From Actinomycetospora sp. NBRC 106375 (GTDB taxonomy: Bacteria; Actinomycetota; Actinomycetes; Mycobacteriales; Pseudonocardiaceae): DNA of 64,000 nucleotides. Position 1 is the stretch's first letter; each line of letters starts with the position of its first letter. The notes under the pieces were generated by a model. It did no database searches and was not told the origin of the DNA. It saw nothing but the letters and a program-made list of their open reading frames with translations. Positions 44,791 to 53,738 of this stretch are shown here, piece by piece. The stretch spans positions 1-64,000 of the forward strand of contig NZ_BSTS01000019.1 of the NCBI RefSeq assembly GCF_030269665.1, written 5' to 3'. The translations under genes were made by a program, and so were the position numbers.

Positions 44791-47097
44791 CTACCGCCGG
44801 GCGTCCGCGAGCACGCGGCTGGTGCGGGTGACGTCGTCGACGTGGTCGACCGGCACGACCGCGGTCGAGACGGCCGTGAAGCACCCCGGGCAGCAGTACT
44901 GCCGGAAGTGCACCTCCCGGTCGACGTACTCCCCCGCACCGTCGACGACCTGCGGGCCCGCGTCGGACACCGGGCCCTCGTAGCGCACGAGGTCGAGCTC
45001 GCCGACCGCGCCCGACCCGAGCAGTGTGGCGCAGTGCCGGCACGCCACCTGGTCGCCCACCGCCACCAGGTTGTCGTCGAGGCGCCGGCTGCCGGTGAGG
45101 TCGACGGTGGACCGGTCGCCGTCGCTCGCGGCCCGCGCCCGGCGGCCGTCCCGCAGCGCGGCACGCCGCGCCTCGGTCGCCGCGGTGTCGACCGTGCCCG
45201 ACGCGTCGACCACGACGCCGTAGGCCTGCTCGGCCGTGGACGCGGTGACCTTCTCCTCGCGCACGTCGCGGGCGACGTCCTCGGGGTCGCGGACCAGCGG
45301 GTCGCCGTAGCCCCCGCCGCCCTGCCAGAACATGGTGAACACCTCGCCGGGCGCCACGTACGTCTCGCCGTAGCAGGGCTGGAGCTCGGCGGTGCCGCCG
45401 ACGTCGGCCAGCTCGGTCGGCATCCGGCCGGCCCCGAGCAGCTGGTTCACGTCGCCCCCGCGGGCGATCCACTCGACCCCGGTGTTGCCGGGGTAGCCGC
45501 CGGCGAGCCCGTTGTTCTGGCTCACCGCCTTGCCGTTGGAGGCGAGGACGAGCCCGATCGGGAAGCTCGTGCCGTGCGGTGTGATCGCGAGCGACGCGCC
45601 GACACCGCCGCGCCGGCGTCCGGGCCCGCCCGAGTCCGGCTCCTCGCGGCGCCACAGGGCGAGGACCGGGTAGAGGAACTCGGTCATCTCGACGTCGGGG
45701 ACGCGGCCGAGCGGGATGCAGAACAGCCCGCCGGTGTCCATGCCGTCGGCCTGCGGCTGGGCGCCGTAGCCGCCCGCCATCGGGTCCATGATGATCGACA
45801 GGAACGGGGTGGGGACCGCGCCGCGCTGGTCGAGCCCGGCGATGACGGCGGTGTCCCACGTCCCGCAGCACGTGGCCTGGACGTGCGCGTCCAGGGTCGG
45901 CGCCTGGTCGAGCATCTGGGACAGGCACTCGGCGACGAGGTTGCCGGTCAGCCAGGCCGGACCGATGGGCCCGCGGCCCACGGCGGCCGGGAAGCTCGCG
46001 TTGTTGATCGTGCCTTCCTCCGACACGAGGTCGAAGCAGCGCATCAGCCCGCCGGCCGACCACGGGATGTCGCCCGCGAGGATCGGCAGCAGCGCGAGCA
46101 TCACCCCGCCGCGCATGCCGGCGTAGGTGCAGTTGACGACACCGGACTGCGGGTCGGTGCCGGTGAAGTCGAAGGTGATGTGGTCGTCGGCCTTCGTCAT
46201 CGCGACCGTGATCTTGTGCAGCTCGCGGTCGCCGGTGTGCGACTGGTCCTGGTAGCCGGTGGCCCGCCAGGTGCCGTCGGGCAGCGTCGTGAGCTTGCCC
46301 CGCAGGCGCGACTCGGCGTCGGCCATCATCCGCTTCATGACGGCCTTGACCGTGTCGGCGCCGTACTGCTCGATGACGGCCAGGAGGCGGTCGCGGCCGA
46401 CGGTGTTGGCGCCGACCTTCGCGCGCAGGTCGAGCCCGATCATCATCGGCACGCGCGAGCGGCGGACCCAGACGTCGGCGACGTCGTCCTGCAGCAGCCC
46501 GTCGCGCACGACCTTGATCGGCGGGGTGGGCAGCGACTCGGAGAAGACGTCCTGCGCGGCCGGGGAGAACGACCCGAGGCCGACCCCGCCGAGGTCGGGC
46601 TGGTGGGCGATCGCGGAGGTCCAGCCGAAGAGCTTCCCCTCCCAGAACACCGGCTGGTAGACCATCGCGTCGTTCTGGTGCAGCCCGCCGCCGACCCACG
46701 GGTCGTTGGTGAGGAACATGTCGCCCTCGGCGATGCCGGGGTTGGTCGCACGGTGCTGCAGCGTCCAGTAGATGGCGAGGTCGACGGCGCCGACGAGCAT
46801 CGTGTTGTAGAGCCCGACCTGCACCTCCTGGCCGAGCTCGTCGCTGACCGCGAAGTCGAAGTCGTTCGCGTCCGTGACGATCGGCGAGCCGGACATGCGC
46901 TTGAGCGCCTCGCCCATCTCCTCGGTGACCGACCAGAGGCGGTGGCGGATGACCTCGTAGGTCAGCGGGTCGACCGCGTCGACCTGCTCCTGGGTGACGG
47001 TGTGGACCGGCAGGTTCTCCGGCAGCTGCCCGGCCAGCGTGGCGGGGTCGATCGGGCGGCTCGAAAACCTCTCGGAGCCGGGGACGGCCATGGTCAT
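44791..47097 (-). CDS. hydantoinase B / acetone-carboxylase-like subunit with fused gamma domain
   Basis: A 768-residue protein. Residues ~40-640 are a HyuB/acetone-carboxylase alpha-type domain (DPLTYEVIRHRLWSVTEEMG, DMFLTNDPWVGGGLHQND, FTGTDPQ, GGGGYGDPL). The final ~110 residues add a zinc-type domain with Cys686/Cys689 (CRHC) and Cys735/736/739 (YCCPGC) that resembles the separate acetone/acetophenone carboxylase gamma subunit. This fusion argues for ATP-dependent carboxylation of a ketone or similar compound rather than hydantoin or oxoproline hydrolysis. It starts 3 nt after hyuA. The substrate is unknown. Confidence 0.85.
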   Translation of the reverse strand: MTMAVPGSERFSSRPIDPATLAGQLPENLPVHTVTQEQVDAVDPLTYEVIRHRLWSVTEEMGEALKRMSGSPIVTDANDFDFAVSDELGQEVQVGLYNTMLVGAVDLAIYWTLQHRATNPGIAEGDMFLTNDPWVGGGLHQNDAMVYQPVFWEGKLFGWTSAIAHQPDLGGVGLGSFSPAAQDVFSESLPTPPIKVVRDGLLQDDVADVWVRRSRVPMMIGLDLRAKVGANTVGRDRLLAVIEQYGADTVKAVMKRMMADAESRLRGKLTTLPDGTWRATGYQDQSHTGDRELHKITVAMTKADDHITFDFTGTDPQSGVVNCTYAGMRGGVMLALLPILAGDIPWSAGGLMRCFDLVSEEGTINNASFPAAVGRGPIGPAWLTGNLVAECLSQMLDQAPTLDAHVQATCCGTWDTAVIAGLDQRGAVPTPFLSIIMDPMAGGYGAQPQADGMDTGGLFCIPLGRVPDVEMTEFLYPVLALWRREEPDSGGPGRRRGGVGASLAITPHGTSFPIGLVLASNGKAVSQNNGLAGGYPGNTGVEWIARGGDVNQLLGAGRMPTELADVGGTAELQPCYGETYVAPGEVFTMFWQGGGGYGDPLVRDPEDVARDVREEKVTASTAEQAYGVVVDASGTVDTAATEARRAALRDGRRARAASDGDRSTVDLTGSRRLDDNLVAVGDQVACRHCATLLGSGAVGELDLVRYEGPVSDAGPQVVDGAGEYVDREVHFRQYCCPGCFTAVSTAVVPVDHVDDVTRTSRVLADARR

Positions 47098-47100
47098 CGC

Positions 47101-49209
47101 TCAGGCTCCGGTCTGCTGGGTGTGCGTGATGTGCAGGTTGCCGAGGTCGTCGACGGTGCCGGTGCGTCCGTCGGGGACGACGACGGTCGTCGTCGGCACC
47201 TCGATGACCGCCGGGCCCGTGACGACGTGGCCGGCGCGCAGGGCGGTGTAGTCGTAGATCGGGGTGTCGACGAAGCCCTGCCCGATCTCGAGGTAGACGG
47301 GACGCCGGCTGCTGACGGGCGGCTCGCCGTCGGCCGCCCCGAGCGGGGGCAGCTCGGGACTGAACGGGAGCACGCCGCGGCCACGGACGCGGTAGGTGAT
47401 GGCCTGGATGCCGGCGGCGCTGAACCCGGAGCCCTGGCCGTAGAGGTCGGCGTACTTCTGCTCGAACCGCTGCGCGGCGTCGTTCATCGCGTTCTCGTCG
47501 AGCGGGCCGTCGCCGACGCCGACGGTGACCTCGGCGAGCTGCATGGCGTAGCGCATGTCGACCTCGCGCACGATCTCGACGCGGTCGAACTTCAGGCCCT
47601 GCCGGTCGAGGCCCTGGCGGACCTGGTCGGAGAGCTGCGCGAAGTTCTTCTCCGCGCGCACCGGGTCGACCGGGAGCTGGGCGGGGTCGGAGAGCTCTCC
47701 GGCGAGCGCGATGTCGGACGCCGCGAGGCCGTACGCGGAGAACGCCGAGGCGACCGGGCCGAGCGGGACCACCACCTCGGAGACGCCGAGGTGGGTCGCG
47801 TACTTCGCGCAGAACGCGGGGCCGGAGCCGCCGAAGGCGTAGAGCACGAACTCGCGCGGGTCGTGGCCCGCCTCGACGACGCTCTTGCGCAGCAGGTCGC
47901 CGGTCTGGGCGTTCTGCGCGGCGTGGATCGCGGCGGCCGCGTCCTCGACGGAGAGCCCGAGCGGCTCGGCGATCCTCGTCCGGATCGCCTCGCGCGCCTT
48001 GTCGACGTCGAGTGCCTTGCGGCCACCGAGCAGCCCCGACGCCGGGAGGATGCCGAGGACGAGGTTGGCGTCGGTGTTGGTCGGCTCCGTGCCGCCCTGG
48101 TCGTAGCAGGCCGGGCCGGGCACGGCCTGGGCGCTGTGCGGGCCGATGCGCAGGTTGCCACCGGGGTCGACCCACGCGATGGCGCCGCCCCCGGAGCCGA
48201 TGGCGTGCACCTTGAGGGTCGGGACGTTGATCGGGTGGTGGTTGATGACGGTCGTGGTGTCGCGCTCGGGCTCGCCGTCGACGATGAGCCCGACGAGGAA
48301 CGTCGTGCCGCCGACGTCGGTGGAGATGATGTTCCGGTGGCCGAGCCTGCGACCGAGCTGGCCGGAGCCGACGACGCCGCCGGTGAGCACCGACCCCACG
48401 GTGGAGATGGCCTGCGCCGGCGCCTCGGAGGCGGCCACGGCGCCCCCGTTGGACTGCATGACGAGCAGCGGGCCGGTCATCCCCCGCTGCTTGAGGCTCG
48501 CCTCGAGGTTGGTCAGGTAGTCGCGCAGCCCGGGCCCGACCTGCGTGCTCATGATGGTCGTGGAGTGGCGGGCGAACTCGCGGATGCGGGGGCTCACCTC
48601 GCTGGACAGCGCGACGTAGACCTCGGGGTCGATCTCGTGGACGATCTCGCGGACCCGGCGCTCGTGGACGGGGTTGCGGAACGCCCAGAGCAGCGAGACG
48701 GCGATGGCCCGGATGCCGTCGGCCCGGAGCGCCTCGACCTGTCGGCGGACCTCGTCCTCGTCGAGCGCGACGATGACGTTGCCGTCGCGGTCGACGCGCT
48801 CGGTGACCTCGAGGGCGTGCCGCTTCCCCAGCAGGTGGTGGTCCTTGTCCTGGGCGAGGACGTGCTGCAGCTCGTGCGGGCTCCGGCCGAGGTAGCGGCC
48901 CTCGACGTTCATGATGAAGATCGAGTCGCGGTGGCCCTTGGTGGTGAGGAACCCGACGTCGGGGACCTGGCGGGTCACGAGCGCGTTCAGGCTCGACGTC
49001 GTGCCGTGGGCGACGTGGTGGGTGTCGGCGAGCATCTCCTCCACCGACCGCCCCAGCTGCTCGGCGAGCTGCTCCAGGACGTCGAGCACGCCCCGTGAGT
49101 AGTCCGGAGGGGTCGACGGGGCCTTGGCGGCGATGACGGACCCGGAGTCGTCGTCGAGCACCGCGTCCGTGAAGGTCCCGCCCACGTCCACGCCGATCAC
49201 GTAGGCCAT
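47101..49209 (-). CDS. hydantoinase A / acetone-carboxylase-like ATPase subunit
   Basis: A 702-residue HyuA-type subunit: N-terminal ATP/phosphate motif GVDVGGTFTDAVLDD, HHVAHGTTSSLNAL, DVGGTTFLVGL, GSGGGAIAWVD and FGGSGPAFCAKYA. It pairs with the B subunit downstream, and the fused gamma domain there suggests carboxylase activity (substrate enolate activated by phosphorylation). First gene of the long minus-strand operon. A good sigma-70-type promoter lies at 49271-49299 with a candidate operator over its -10. Confidence 0.88.
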   Translation of the reverse strand: MAYVIGVDVGGTFTDAVLDDDSGSVIAAKAPSTPPDYSRGVLDVLEQLAEQLGRSVEEMLADTHHVAHGTTSSLNALVTRQVPDVGFLTTKGHRDSIFIMNVEGRYLGRSPHELQHVLAQDKDHHLLGKRHALEVTERVDRDGNVIVALDEDEVRRQVEALRADGIRAIAVSLLWAFRNPVHERRVREIVHEIDPEVYVALSSEVSPRIREFARHSTTIMSTQVGPGLRDYLTNLEASLKQRGMTGPLLVMQSNGGAVAASEAPAQAISTVGSVLTGGVVGSGQLGRRLGHRNIISTDVGGTTFLVGLIVDGEPERDTTTVINHHPINVPTLKVHAIGSGGGAIAWVDPGGNLRIGPHSAQAVPGPACYDQGGTEPTNTDANLVLGILPASGLLGGRKALDVDKAREAIRTRIAEPLGLSVEDAAAAIHAAQNAQTGDLLRKSVVEAGHDPREFVLYAFGGSGPAFCAKYATHLGVSEVVVPLGPVASAFSAYGLAASDIALAGELSDPAQLPVDPVRAEKNFAQLSDQVRQGLDRQGLKFDRVEIVREVDMRYAMQLAEVTVGVGDGPLDENAMNDAAQRFEQKYADLYGQGSGFSAAGIQAITYRVRGRGVLPFSPELPPLGAADGEPPVSSRRPVYLEIGQGFVDTPIYDYTALRAGHVVTGPAVIEVPTTTVVVPDGRTGTVDDLGNLHITHTQQTGA

Positions 49210-49262
49210 GCGCCTGCTCCTCGCTGAGTTCCGCGCGTGACCCGGGCCACGCGTTTGACGAT

Positions 49263-49280
49263 AGCGTCGATTTTTAGACG
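49263..49280. promoter_or_regulatory. AGCGTC-N8-GACG motif over the hyuA -10 element
   Basis: AGCGTCGATTTTTAGACG matches 39074-39091 at 15 of 18 positions. It overlaps the -10 of the predicted hyuA promoter, as a repressor site would. It is also enclosed by a wider inverted repeat, TTGACGAT (49255-49262) and ATCGTCAA (49292-49299). Confidence 0.45.
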
Positions 49281-49299
49281 GTCAGGACGACATCGTCAA
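49271..49299 (-). promoter_or_regulatory. predicted promoter of the hyuA operon
   Basis: Minus strand: -35 TTGACG (49299-49294), 17-nt spacer, -10 TAAAAA (49276-49271). This is close to the sigma-70/HrdB consensus and stands out in the GC-rich context. The predicted transcript starts roughly 55 nt before the hyuA ATG. Confidence 0.55.
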
Positions 49300-49327
49300 G
49301 AGGCGGGCCCGCGAGGAGGCCGAACCG

Positions 49328-51223
49328 CTACCGGGCCTCCCGCAGGACGCCGCCGAGGAAGGCGGCGAGCCCCTCGTGACCGTCGAGCGGCAGCACGTGG
49401 GCCACGTACTGGTCGGGGCGCACGAGCACGGCGGCACCGGCGTCGCGGTCGATGCCGCGCAGGTCGAAGACGTCGGGCGCCGCGGGGTCGGGGCAGAAGA
49501 CCTTCTCGTAGTCGATCAGCCCGAAGCGGCCCTTGCGGGGCAGGAGCGCGGGAGGCAGGTCGGCGACGGAGACCTCGCGGTGGTGCTGCTGGAGCACGGC
49601 ACGGACGTCGACGACGGCGTCGGGCTCGGCACCGGGCGGGGTGAAGCGGGCGATGATCGGGACGAGCCGGTCGCACAGGGCGTCCAGGCGCGCCCGGCTC
49701 CGGTCGGCGAAGAGGTGGAGCCGCCACGCCCCGTCGGCGCGGGCGACGTGCCCGAGGTGCAGCGGGCGGGCGTCGGCGAGCCGGACGACCGGTGCGGAGT
49801 GGAAGCGGGTGCCGATCTCCAGGCCGGTCGCGAGGTGCTGGGACGTCGCGTCCCCGGTGATCATCGAGGGGGCGTACCGGACGGCGACGCCTGCGGTGAA
49901 GCGGCCCTGGTCGCGGAAGTAGCGCTGGAACTTCTCGGGGTCGGGCTCGCCGGCGTCGTCCCGGCCGTGCCCGGAGAACATCGCGGCGAACTCGCGGTCG
50001 AAGTCGATCAGCTCCTGCGCGACGGCCTGGCGCTCGCGCGAGTAGGTCCCCAGCAGCTCCGGGCGGGCCGTGCCCCGCAGGACGCCGGCGAGCTTCCACC
50101 CCAGGTTCCACGCGTCGGCCATCGAGACGTTCATGCCCTGGCCGGCCTTCGCGCTGTGGGTGTGGCAGGCGTCGCCGGCGATGAAGACGCGGGGCTCGAC
50201 GTCGTCGCCGTCGGTGTCGTCGGGGGTGTCGTCGGGGGTGTCGTCGAACCGGGCGCACAGCCGCTGGCCGACCTCGTAGTACGACGACCACCCGACGTCG
50301 CGCACCTCCAGCGTGTACGGGTGGAGGATCCGGTTGGCGACGGCGGCGAGCTTCTCCGGGGTGACGCTGCGCTCGCGCAGCATCGCGGCGTCGCGCTCGT
50401 TGTCGAGCTCGATGTAGAGCCGGACCAGGTAGCCGCCCTCCCGCGGGATGATCAGCAGGCTGCCCTCGGTCGCGGACTGGATGGGGCACTTCAGGCGGAT
50501 GTCGGGGAAGTCGGTGACCGCCAGGACGTCCATCACGCCCCACGAGACGTCCGTGGCGTCGCCGACGAGCCGGCGCCCGATCGCCTCGCGGGTGGCGCTG
50601 CGGGCCCCGTCGCACCCGACGACGTAGCGCGCGCGGATCGTCGAGGTCTCGCCGGTCTCGGTGCCGTCCGCCCGGTGCGCCAGGGTCACCGTCACGTCGT
50701 CCTCGCCGACCGTCAGGCCGGTCAGCGCCAGCCCGTAGTGGGGCGTCAGGCGCGCCGCCGAGCGCGCCATGTGCTCGCGCAGGTAGGCCAGCATCCGGGC
50801 CTGGTTGACGATGACGTGCGGCATCTCCGAGAGGTCGTCCTCGACGTCCTGCACGCGCCCGGTCCGCACGATGCGCGACGGATCGTCGGGATCGGGGCGC
50901 CAGAACGCGACCTCGTTGACCCGGTACCCCTCGGCGACCACCCGGTCGGCGAGGCCGAACGCCTCGAAGATCTCGACGGTCCGGCACGCGACCCCGTCGG
51001 CCTGCCCGACCTGCAGGGGACCCTCGTGCCGGTCGACGACCACGGTGCGCAGCTCGGGGAACTGCGCGAGCTGCGCGGCGAGCACCAGCCCCGCGGGCCC
51101 GCAGCCGACGATCAGCACGTCCGCGGTCTCCGGCAGGCCGTCCGGGCGCTCCGCCACCGCGGGGTGCGGGTCGGCGACGAACGGGTCGCCGGCGCGGTAG
51201 CCGTCGACGTAGAACTGGGCCAT
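49328..51223 (-). CDS. FAD-dependent phenol / 3-hydroxybenzoate 4-monooxygenase-like
   Basis: A 631-residue group A flavin monooxygenase with the C-terminal thioredoxin-like domain of phenol hydroxylase and MobA-type 3-hydroxybenzoate 4-hydroxylase. Motifs: VLIVGCGPAGLVLAAQL, VVGCDGARSATRE, FIAGDACHTHSAKAGQGMN, and a C-terminal PDQYVAHVLPLD. Length matches that group. It probably converts a hydroxybenzoate to protocatechuate. A DDTPDDTPDDTD tandem repeat occupies a loop before GDACH. It is divergent from an IclR gene, and a TTCTGCTGTGAAGAA site lies 42 nt before its start. Confidence 0.85.
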   Translation of the reverse strand: MAQFYVDGYRAGDPFVADPHPAVAERPDGLPETADVLIVGCGPAGLVLAAQLAQFPELRTVVVDRHEGPLQVGQADGVACRTVEIFEAFGLADRVVAEGYRVNEVAFWRPDPDDPSRIVRTGRVQDVEDDLSEMPHVIVNQARMLAYLREHMARSAARLTPHYGLALTGLTVGEDDVTVTLAHRADGTETGETSTIRARYVVGCDGARSATREAIGRRLVGDATDVSWGVMDVLAVTDFPDIRLKCPIQSATEGSLLIIPREGGYLVRLYIELDNERDAAMLRERSVTPEKLAAVANRILHPYTLEVRDVGWSSYYEVGQRLCARFDDTPDDTPDDTDGDDVEPRVFIAGDACHTHSAKAGQGMNVSMADAWNLGWKLAGVLRGTARPELLGTYSRERQAVAQELIDFDREFAAMFSGHGRDDAGEPDPEKFQRYFRDQGRFTAGVAVRYAPSMITGDATSQHLATGLEIGTRFHSAPVVRLADARPLHLGHVARADGAWRLHLFADRSRARLDALCDRLVPIIARFTPPGAEPDAVVDVRAVLQQHHREVSVADLPPALLPRKGRFGLIDYEKVFCPDPAAPDVFDLRGIDRDAGAAVLVRPDQYVAHVLPLDGHEGLAAFLGGVLREAR

Positions 51224-51264
51224 GACGGCAGAATAGGGAAATTCCGCAGCGCGGGACGCTAGCC

Positions 51265-51279
51265 TTCTGCTGTGAAGAA
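51265..51279. promoter_or_regulatory. IclR-type operator, site a
   Basis: TTCTGCTGTGAAGAA. Its reverse complement differs from site b (53645-53659) at one position only. It covers the GTG of the IclR gene at 51272 and lies 42 nt upstream of the monooxygenase start, suited to control of both. Confidence 0.55.
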
Positions 51280-52009
51280 CATGCCCTCCTACGGGATCCA
51301 GTCGGTGGATCACGCGCTGCACCTGGCGACGCTGCTGCAGCAGGAGGGCCCGTTGCGGCTGCGCGACGCCGCCGAACGGCTCGGCGTCGCGCGCTCGACG
51401 GCCCACCGGCTGCTGGCGATGCTCGTCTACCGCGACTTCGCCGAGCAGGACGAGGAGCGCCGCTACGTCGCGGGTCCGGTGCTGCGCCGCCAGGCCCTGC
51501 CCGAACCGGCCGCCGACCTGCGCCGCGCCGCCCTGCCGCACCTCGAGGAGCTGACCGAGCGGGTCGGCGAGACCACGAACCTCCTGCTCGTGGTCGGCGA
51601 CCAGGCGCGGTTCGTGGCCTCGGTGGAGTGCGGCCAGGTGCTGCGCGTCGGCGACCGCGGCGGGCGCATCCTGCCCGCCCACCTGGCCTCGGGCGGGCGC
51701 GCCGCCCTGGCCACCCGCGACGAGGAGGACGTCCGCGCGCTCTACGCCGGCCCGGACTCTCCCGTCGACGACGTCGAGGCGCTCGTCCGCGACCTGCGCC
51801 GCATCCGCCGGCAGGGCTTCGCGCTCAACGACCAGCAGACCGAGACCGGGGTGACCGCGGTCGGCGCGGCGGTGCCCGGCGGCTCGGCGGGCGCCATCTC
51901 GATCTCGATGCCCACCGCGCGCTACGAGCGCCGACGTCTCACCGAGTGGGCCGCGCTGCTGACCGCCACGGCGCGGCGGATCGGGCGGGACCTCGCCGCC
52001 CCGGGCTGA
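51272..52009 (+). CDS. IclR-family regulator 1 (monooxygenase-linked)
   Basis: A 245-residue IclR protein: winged helix with IQSVDHALHLATLLQQEG, LGVARSTAHRLLAMLVYRDF; effector domain with VASVECGQVLRVGDRGGR and a final ISISMPTARYER. It resembles the two other catabolic IclR proteins (52836 and 61936) in the STAHRLLAML recognition region. Divergent from the hydroxybenzoate-type monooxygenase, which it likely controls. Start at GTG 51272. Confidence 0.88.
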   Translation: MKNMPSYGIQSVDHALHLATLLQQEGPLRLRDAAERLGVARSTAHRLLAMLVYRDFAEQDEERRYVAGPVLRRQALPEPAADLRRAALPHLEELTERVGETTNLLLVVGDQARFVASVECGQVLRVGDRGGRILPAHLASGGRAALATRDEEDVRALYAGPDSPVDDVEALVRDLRRIRRQGFALNDQQTETGVTAVGAAVPGGSAGAISISMPTARYERRRLTEWAALLTATARRIGRDLAAPG

Positions 52010-52016
52010 TCGTCGG

Positions 52017-52078
52017 GAGATCAGGAGCGCGCCACGCACCTCGGCGCGCCGCCGGAGGTGCCTCAGGCGCCCCTGATC
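52017..52078. repeat. GAGATCAGGAGCGCG hairpin element A
   Basis: Arms 52019-52042 and 52055-52078 pair at 19 of 24 positions around a GC-rich 12-nt loop. It begins eight nt after the IclR stop. The 15 nt at 52017-52031 (GAGATCAGGAGCGCG) are identical to the end of element B. It lies in the 329-nt gene-free gap 52010-52338, which contains no gene that I can support. Confidence 0.7.
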
Positions 52079-52131
52079 GTGCCGGACCGTTCTCGGCCGG
52101 CTCGGTGCCCACGAGCCGACGCCCGTCCCCG

Positions 52132-52195
52132 GAGATCAAGAGCGCGTCATCCACGCCCGAGCACGACCAAGGGTGGATGACGCGCTCCTGATCTC
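52132..52195. repeat. GAGATCAGGAGCGCG hairpin element B
   Basis: Arms 52132-52156 and 52171-52195 match at 23 of 25 positions, with a 14-nt loop. It shares its terminal 15-mer with element A, 100 nt away. Neither element has the GTGAGC ends of the other palindrome family. Confidence 0.75.
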
Positions 52196-52338
52196 GGGCC
52201 CGCGGGATGCGGTCGACGCGAGAGGTACGCCGCGCAGCTCTCACGAGCCGGCCGGCATCCCGGAGTGCCGGTCGTGTCGAGAACGCGGCGCCGGCTCCGT
52301 CCCCGGGACGTCAGAGCCGCACGCGGAGAGGAACCACC

Positions 52339-52821
52339 ATGGATGAGCACGACGTCGCGACCGAGCTGGGCCAGCCGGGCGCCCGGGACCTGCTGGAGAC
52401 CGGGCAGCTGACCCGCCTCGCCTACACCGGCGCCGACGGGCTGCCACGCGTGATCCCGATCGGGTTCCTGTGGACCGGGACGGCGATCGTCGTCTGCACG
52501 GTCCCGACCTCGCCGAAGGCCCGCGCGCTGGCGAAGCGTCCCGAGGTGGCCCTGGTGGTCGACGCCGGCGACACGCCCGCGACGGCCCGGAGCGTCTCGG
52601 TGCGCGGCACCGCGACCCTCGAGACCGTCGACGGCGTCGCGCCCGAGTACCTCGCCGCGGCGGCGAAGGGCATGTCGGGCGAGGAGTACGCGGGGTTCGA
52701 GGAGGCGGTGCGGGCGCTGTACCGGCAGATGGTCCGCATCACGATCGTTCCCCGCTGGGCGCGCTACTTCGAGTTCGGCAGCGGTCGCGTGCCGCGGTTC
52801 CTGGCCGAGCTGGGTGCCTGA
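52339..52821 (+). CDS. pyridoxamine 5'-phosphate oxidase-family (FMN/F420) protein
   Basis: A 160-residue split-barrel flavin protein: LLETGQLTRLAYTGADGLPR at the N-terminus, VIPIGFLWTG, VCTVPTSPKARALAKRP and ALVVDAGD. The size suits PPOX-class proteins that bind FMN or F420. ATG 52339 follows GGAGAGGA. It is single, converging on the second IclR gene 14 nt away. The substrate is unknown. Confidence 0.82.
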   Translation: MDEHDVATELGQPGARDLLETGQLTRLAYTGADGLPRVIPIGFLWTGTAIVVCTVPTSPKARALAKRPEVALVVDAGDTPATARSVSVRGTATLETVDGVAPEYLAAAAKGMSGEEYAGFEEAVRALYRQMVRITIVPRWARYFEFGSGRVPRFLAELGA

Positions 52822-52835
52822 TCGCGACGGCAGGT

Positions 52836-53609
52836 CTACGGCAGCGCGGCCAGCACCGCCCGCACGGCGTCACCGAGCAGCGCCGCGTGCTTCTCCTCGG
52901 TGCCCGCGTCGGAGCGGGCGCTCGGGGTCGCGATGGACAGCGCGCCGAGCAGCCCGCGCACCGGGTGCACCACCGCCATGCCCACCGAGCAGACGCCGCG
53001 CTCGGCGCCCTGGTCGTTGCGGGCCCAGCCCCGGGCGCGGATGGCGGCCAGCTCGGCGAGCAGGGCGTCGCGGTCGGCCGTCGTGCGGTCCGTGACGCGC
53101 TCGAGCTCGCGGTCCGGGTACAGCGCGAGGATCTCGGCGTCGGAACGCTCGGCGAGCATCGCCTTGCCGAGGCTGGTGGCGTGCGCGGGGTTGGTGCGCC
53201 CGGCGCGCGAGCCGATCCGCAGCATCGCCTCGCTCTCGACGGCGTCGAGGTAGCGCAGCGTCGTCCCCTCGAGCCGCCCCAGGTGCACGGTCTCGCCGCT
53301 CGACGCGGCCAGCGCGACGAGGGTCGGGCGCGCGACCGGCCACAGGTCGGCGCGCAGCGCGCGGATCCCGAGGTCGGCGAGCGCGGACCCGGCGCGGTAC
53401 GTGCGCGAGGCCGGGTCCTGCACCGCGAACCCGTGGAACACGAGCATCGCCATCAGCCGGTGCGCCGTGGACTGGCCGACGTCGAGGTGGGCGCGGACCT
53501 CGGAGAGCCGCACCTCCGGGCGCTCGCCGAGCAGCGTCAGGGCCCGCAGCGTCCGGTCCACGGCCTCGATCGGGTACTGCGGCGGCCGACGCTCGTCCGG
53601 TGACGCCAC
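52836..53609 (-). CDS. IclR-family regulator 2 (aldolase-operon-linked)
   Basis: A 257-residue IclR protein: YPIEAVDRTLRALTLLGERP, VGQSTAHRLMAMLVFHGF recognition helix region, and effector domain with GETVHLGRLEGTTLRYLDAV and HATSLGKAMLAE. A close paralogue of regulator 3 at 61936, including the GRLEG segment. Divergent from the aldolase/aldehyde dehydrogenase operon at 53739, with a palindromic site between them. Confidence 0.9.
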   Translation of the reverse strand: MASPDERRPPQYPIEAVDRTLRALTLLGERPEVRLSEVRAHLDVGQSTAHRLMAMLVFHGFAVQDPASRTYRAGSALADLGIRALRADLWPVARPTLVALAASSGETVHLGRLEGTTLRYLDAVESEAMLRIGSRAGRTNPAHATSLGKAMLAERSDAEILALYPDRELERVTDRTTADRDALLAELAAIRARGWARNDQGAERGVCSVGMAVVHPVRGLLGALSIATPSARSDAGTEEKHAALLGDAVRAVLAALP

Positions 53610-53644
53610 GCGGCGATCCTAAGGTCCCGCTGTCCGGATCGCCG

Positions 53645-53659
53645 TTCTTCTCAGCAGAA
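53645..53659. promoter_or_regulatory. IclR-type operator, site b
   Basis: TTCTTCTCAGCAGAA, between IclR 2 (start 53609) and the class II aldolase operon (start 53739). One mismatch to the reverse complement of site a. Confidence 0.55.
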
Positions 53660-53738
53660 TCCTCCCGCGACCCGTCTCCACCACGGACTACAACTCTCCT
53701 GAGCGGACGTGACCCACGTCGCACGACGGAGGAGAGGC

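Noticed and set aside
44842..49098. Very long open frame on the plus strand (over 1,400 codons) opposite the hydantoinase-type genes
   Set aside because: High GC keeps antisense frames open. The translation is Arg/Gly/Val-rich without domains, while the opposite strand carries clear hydantoinase A and B motifs.
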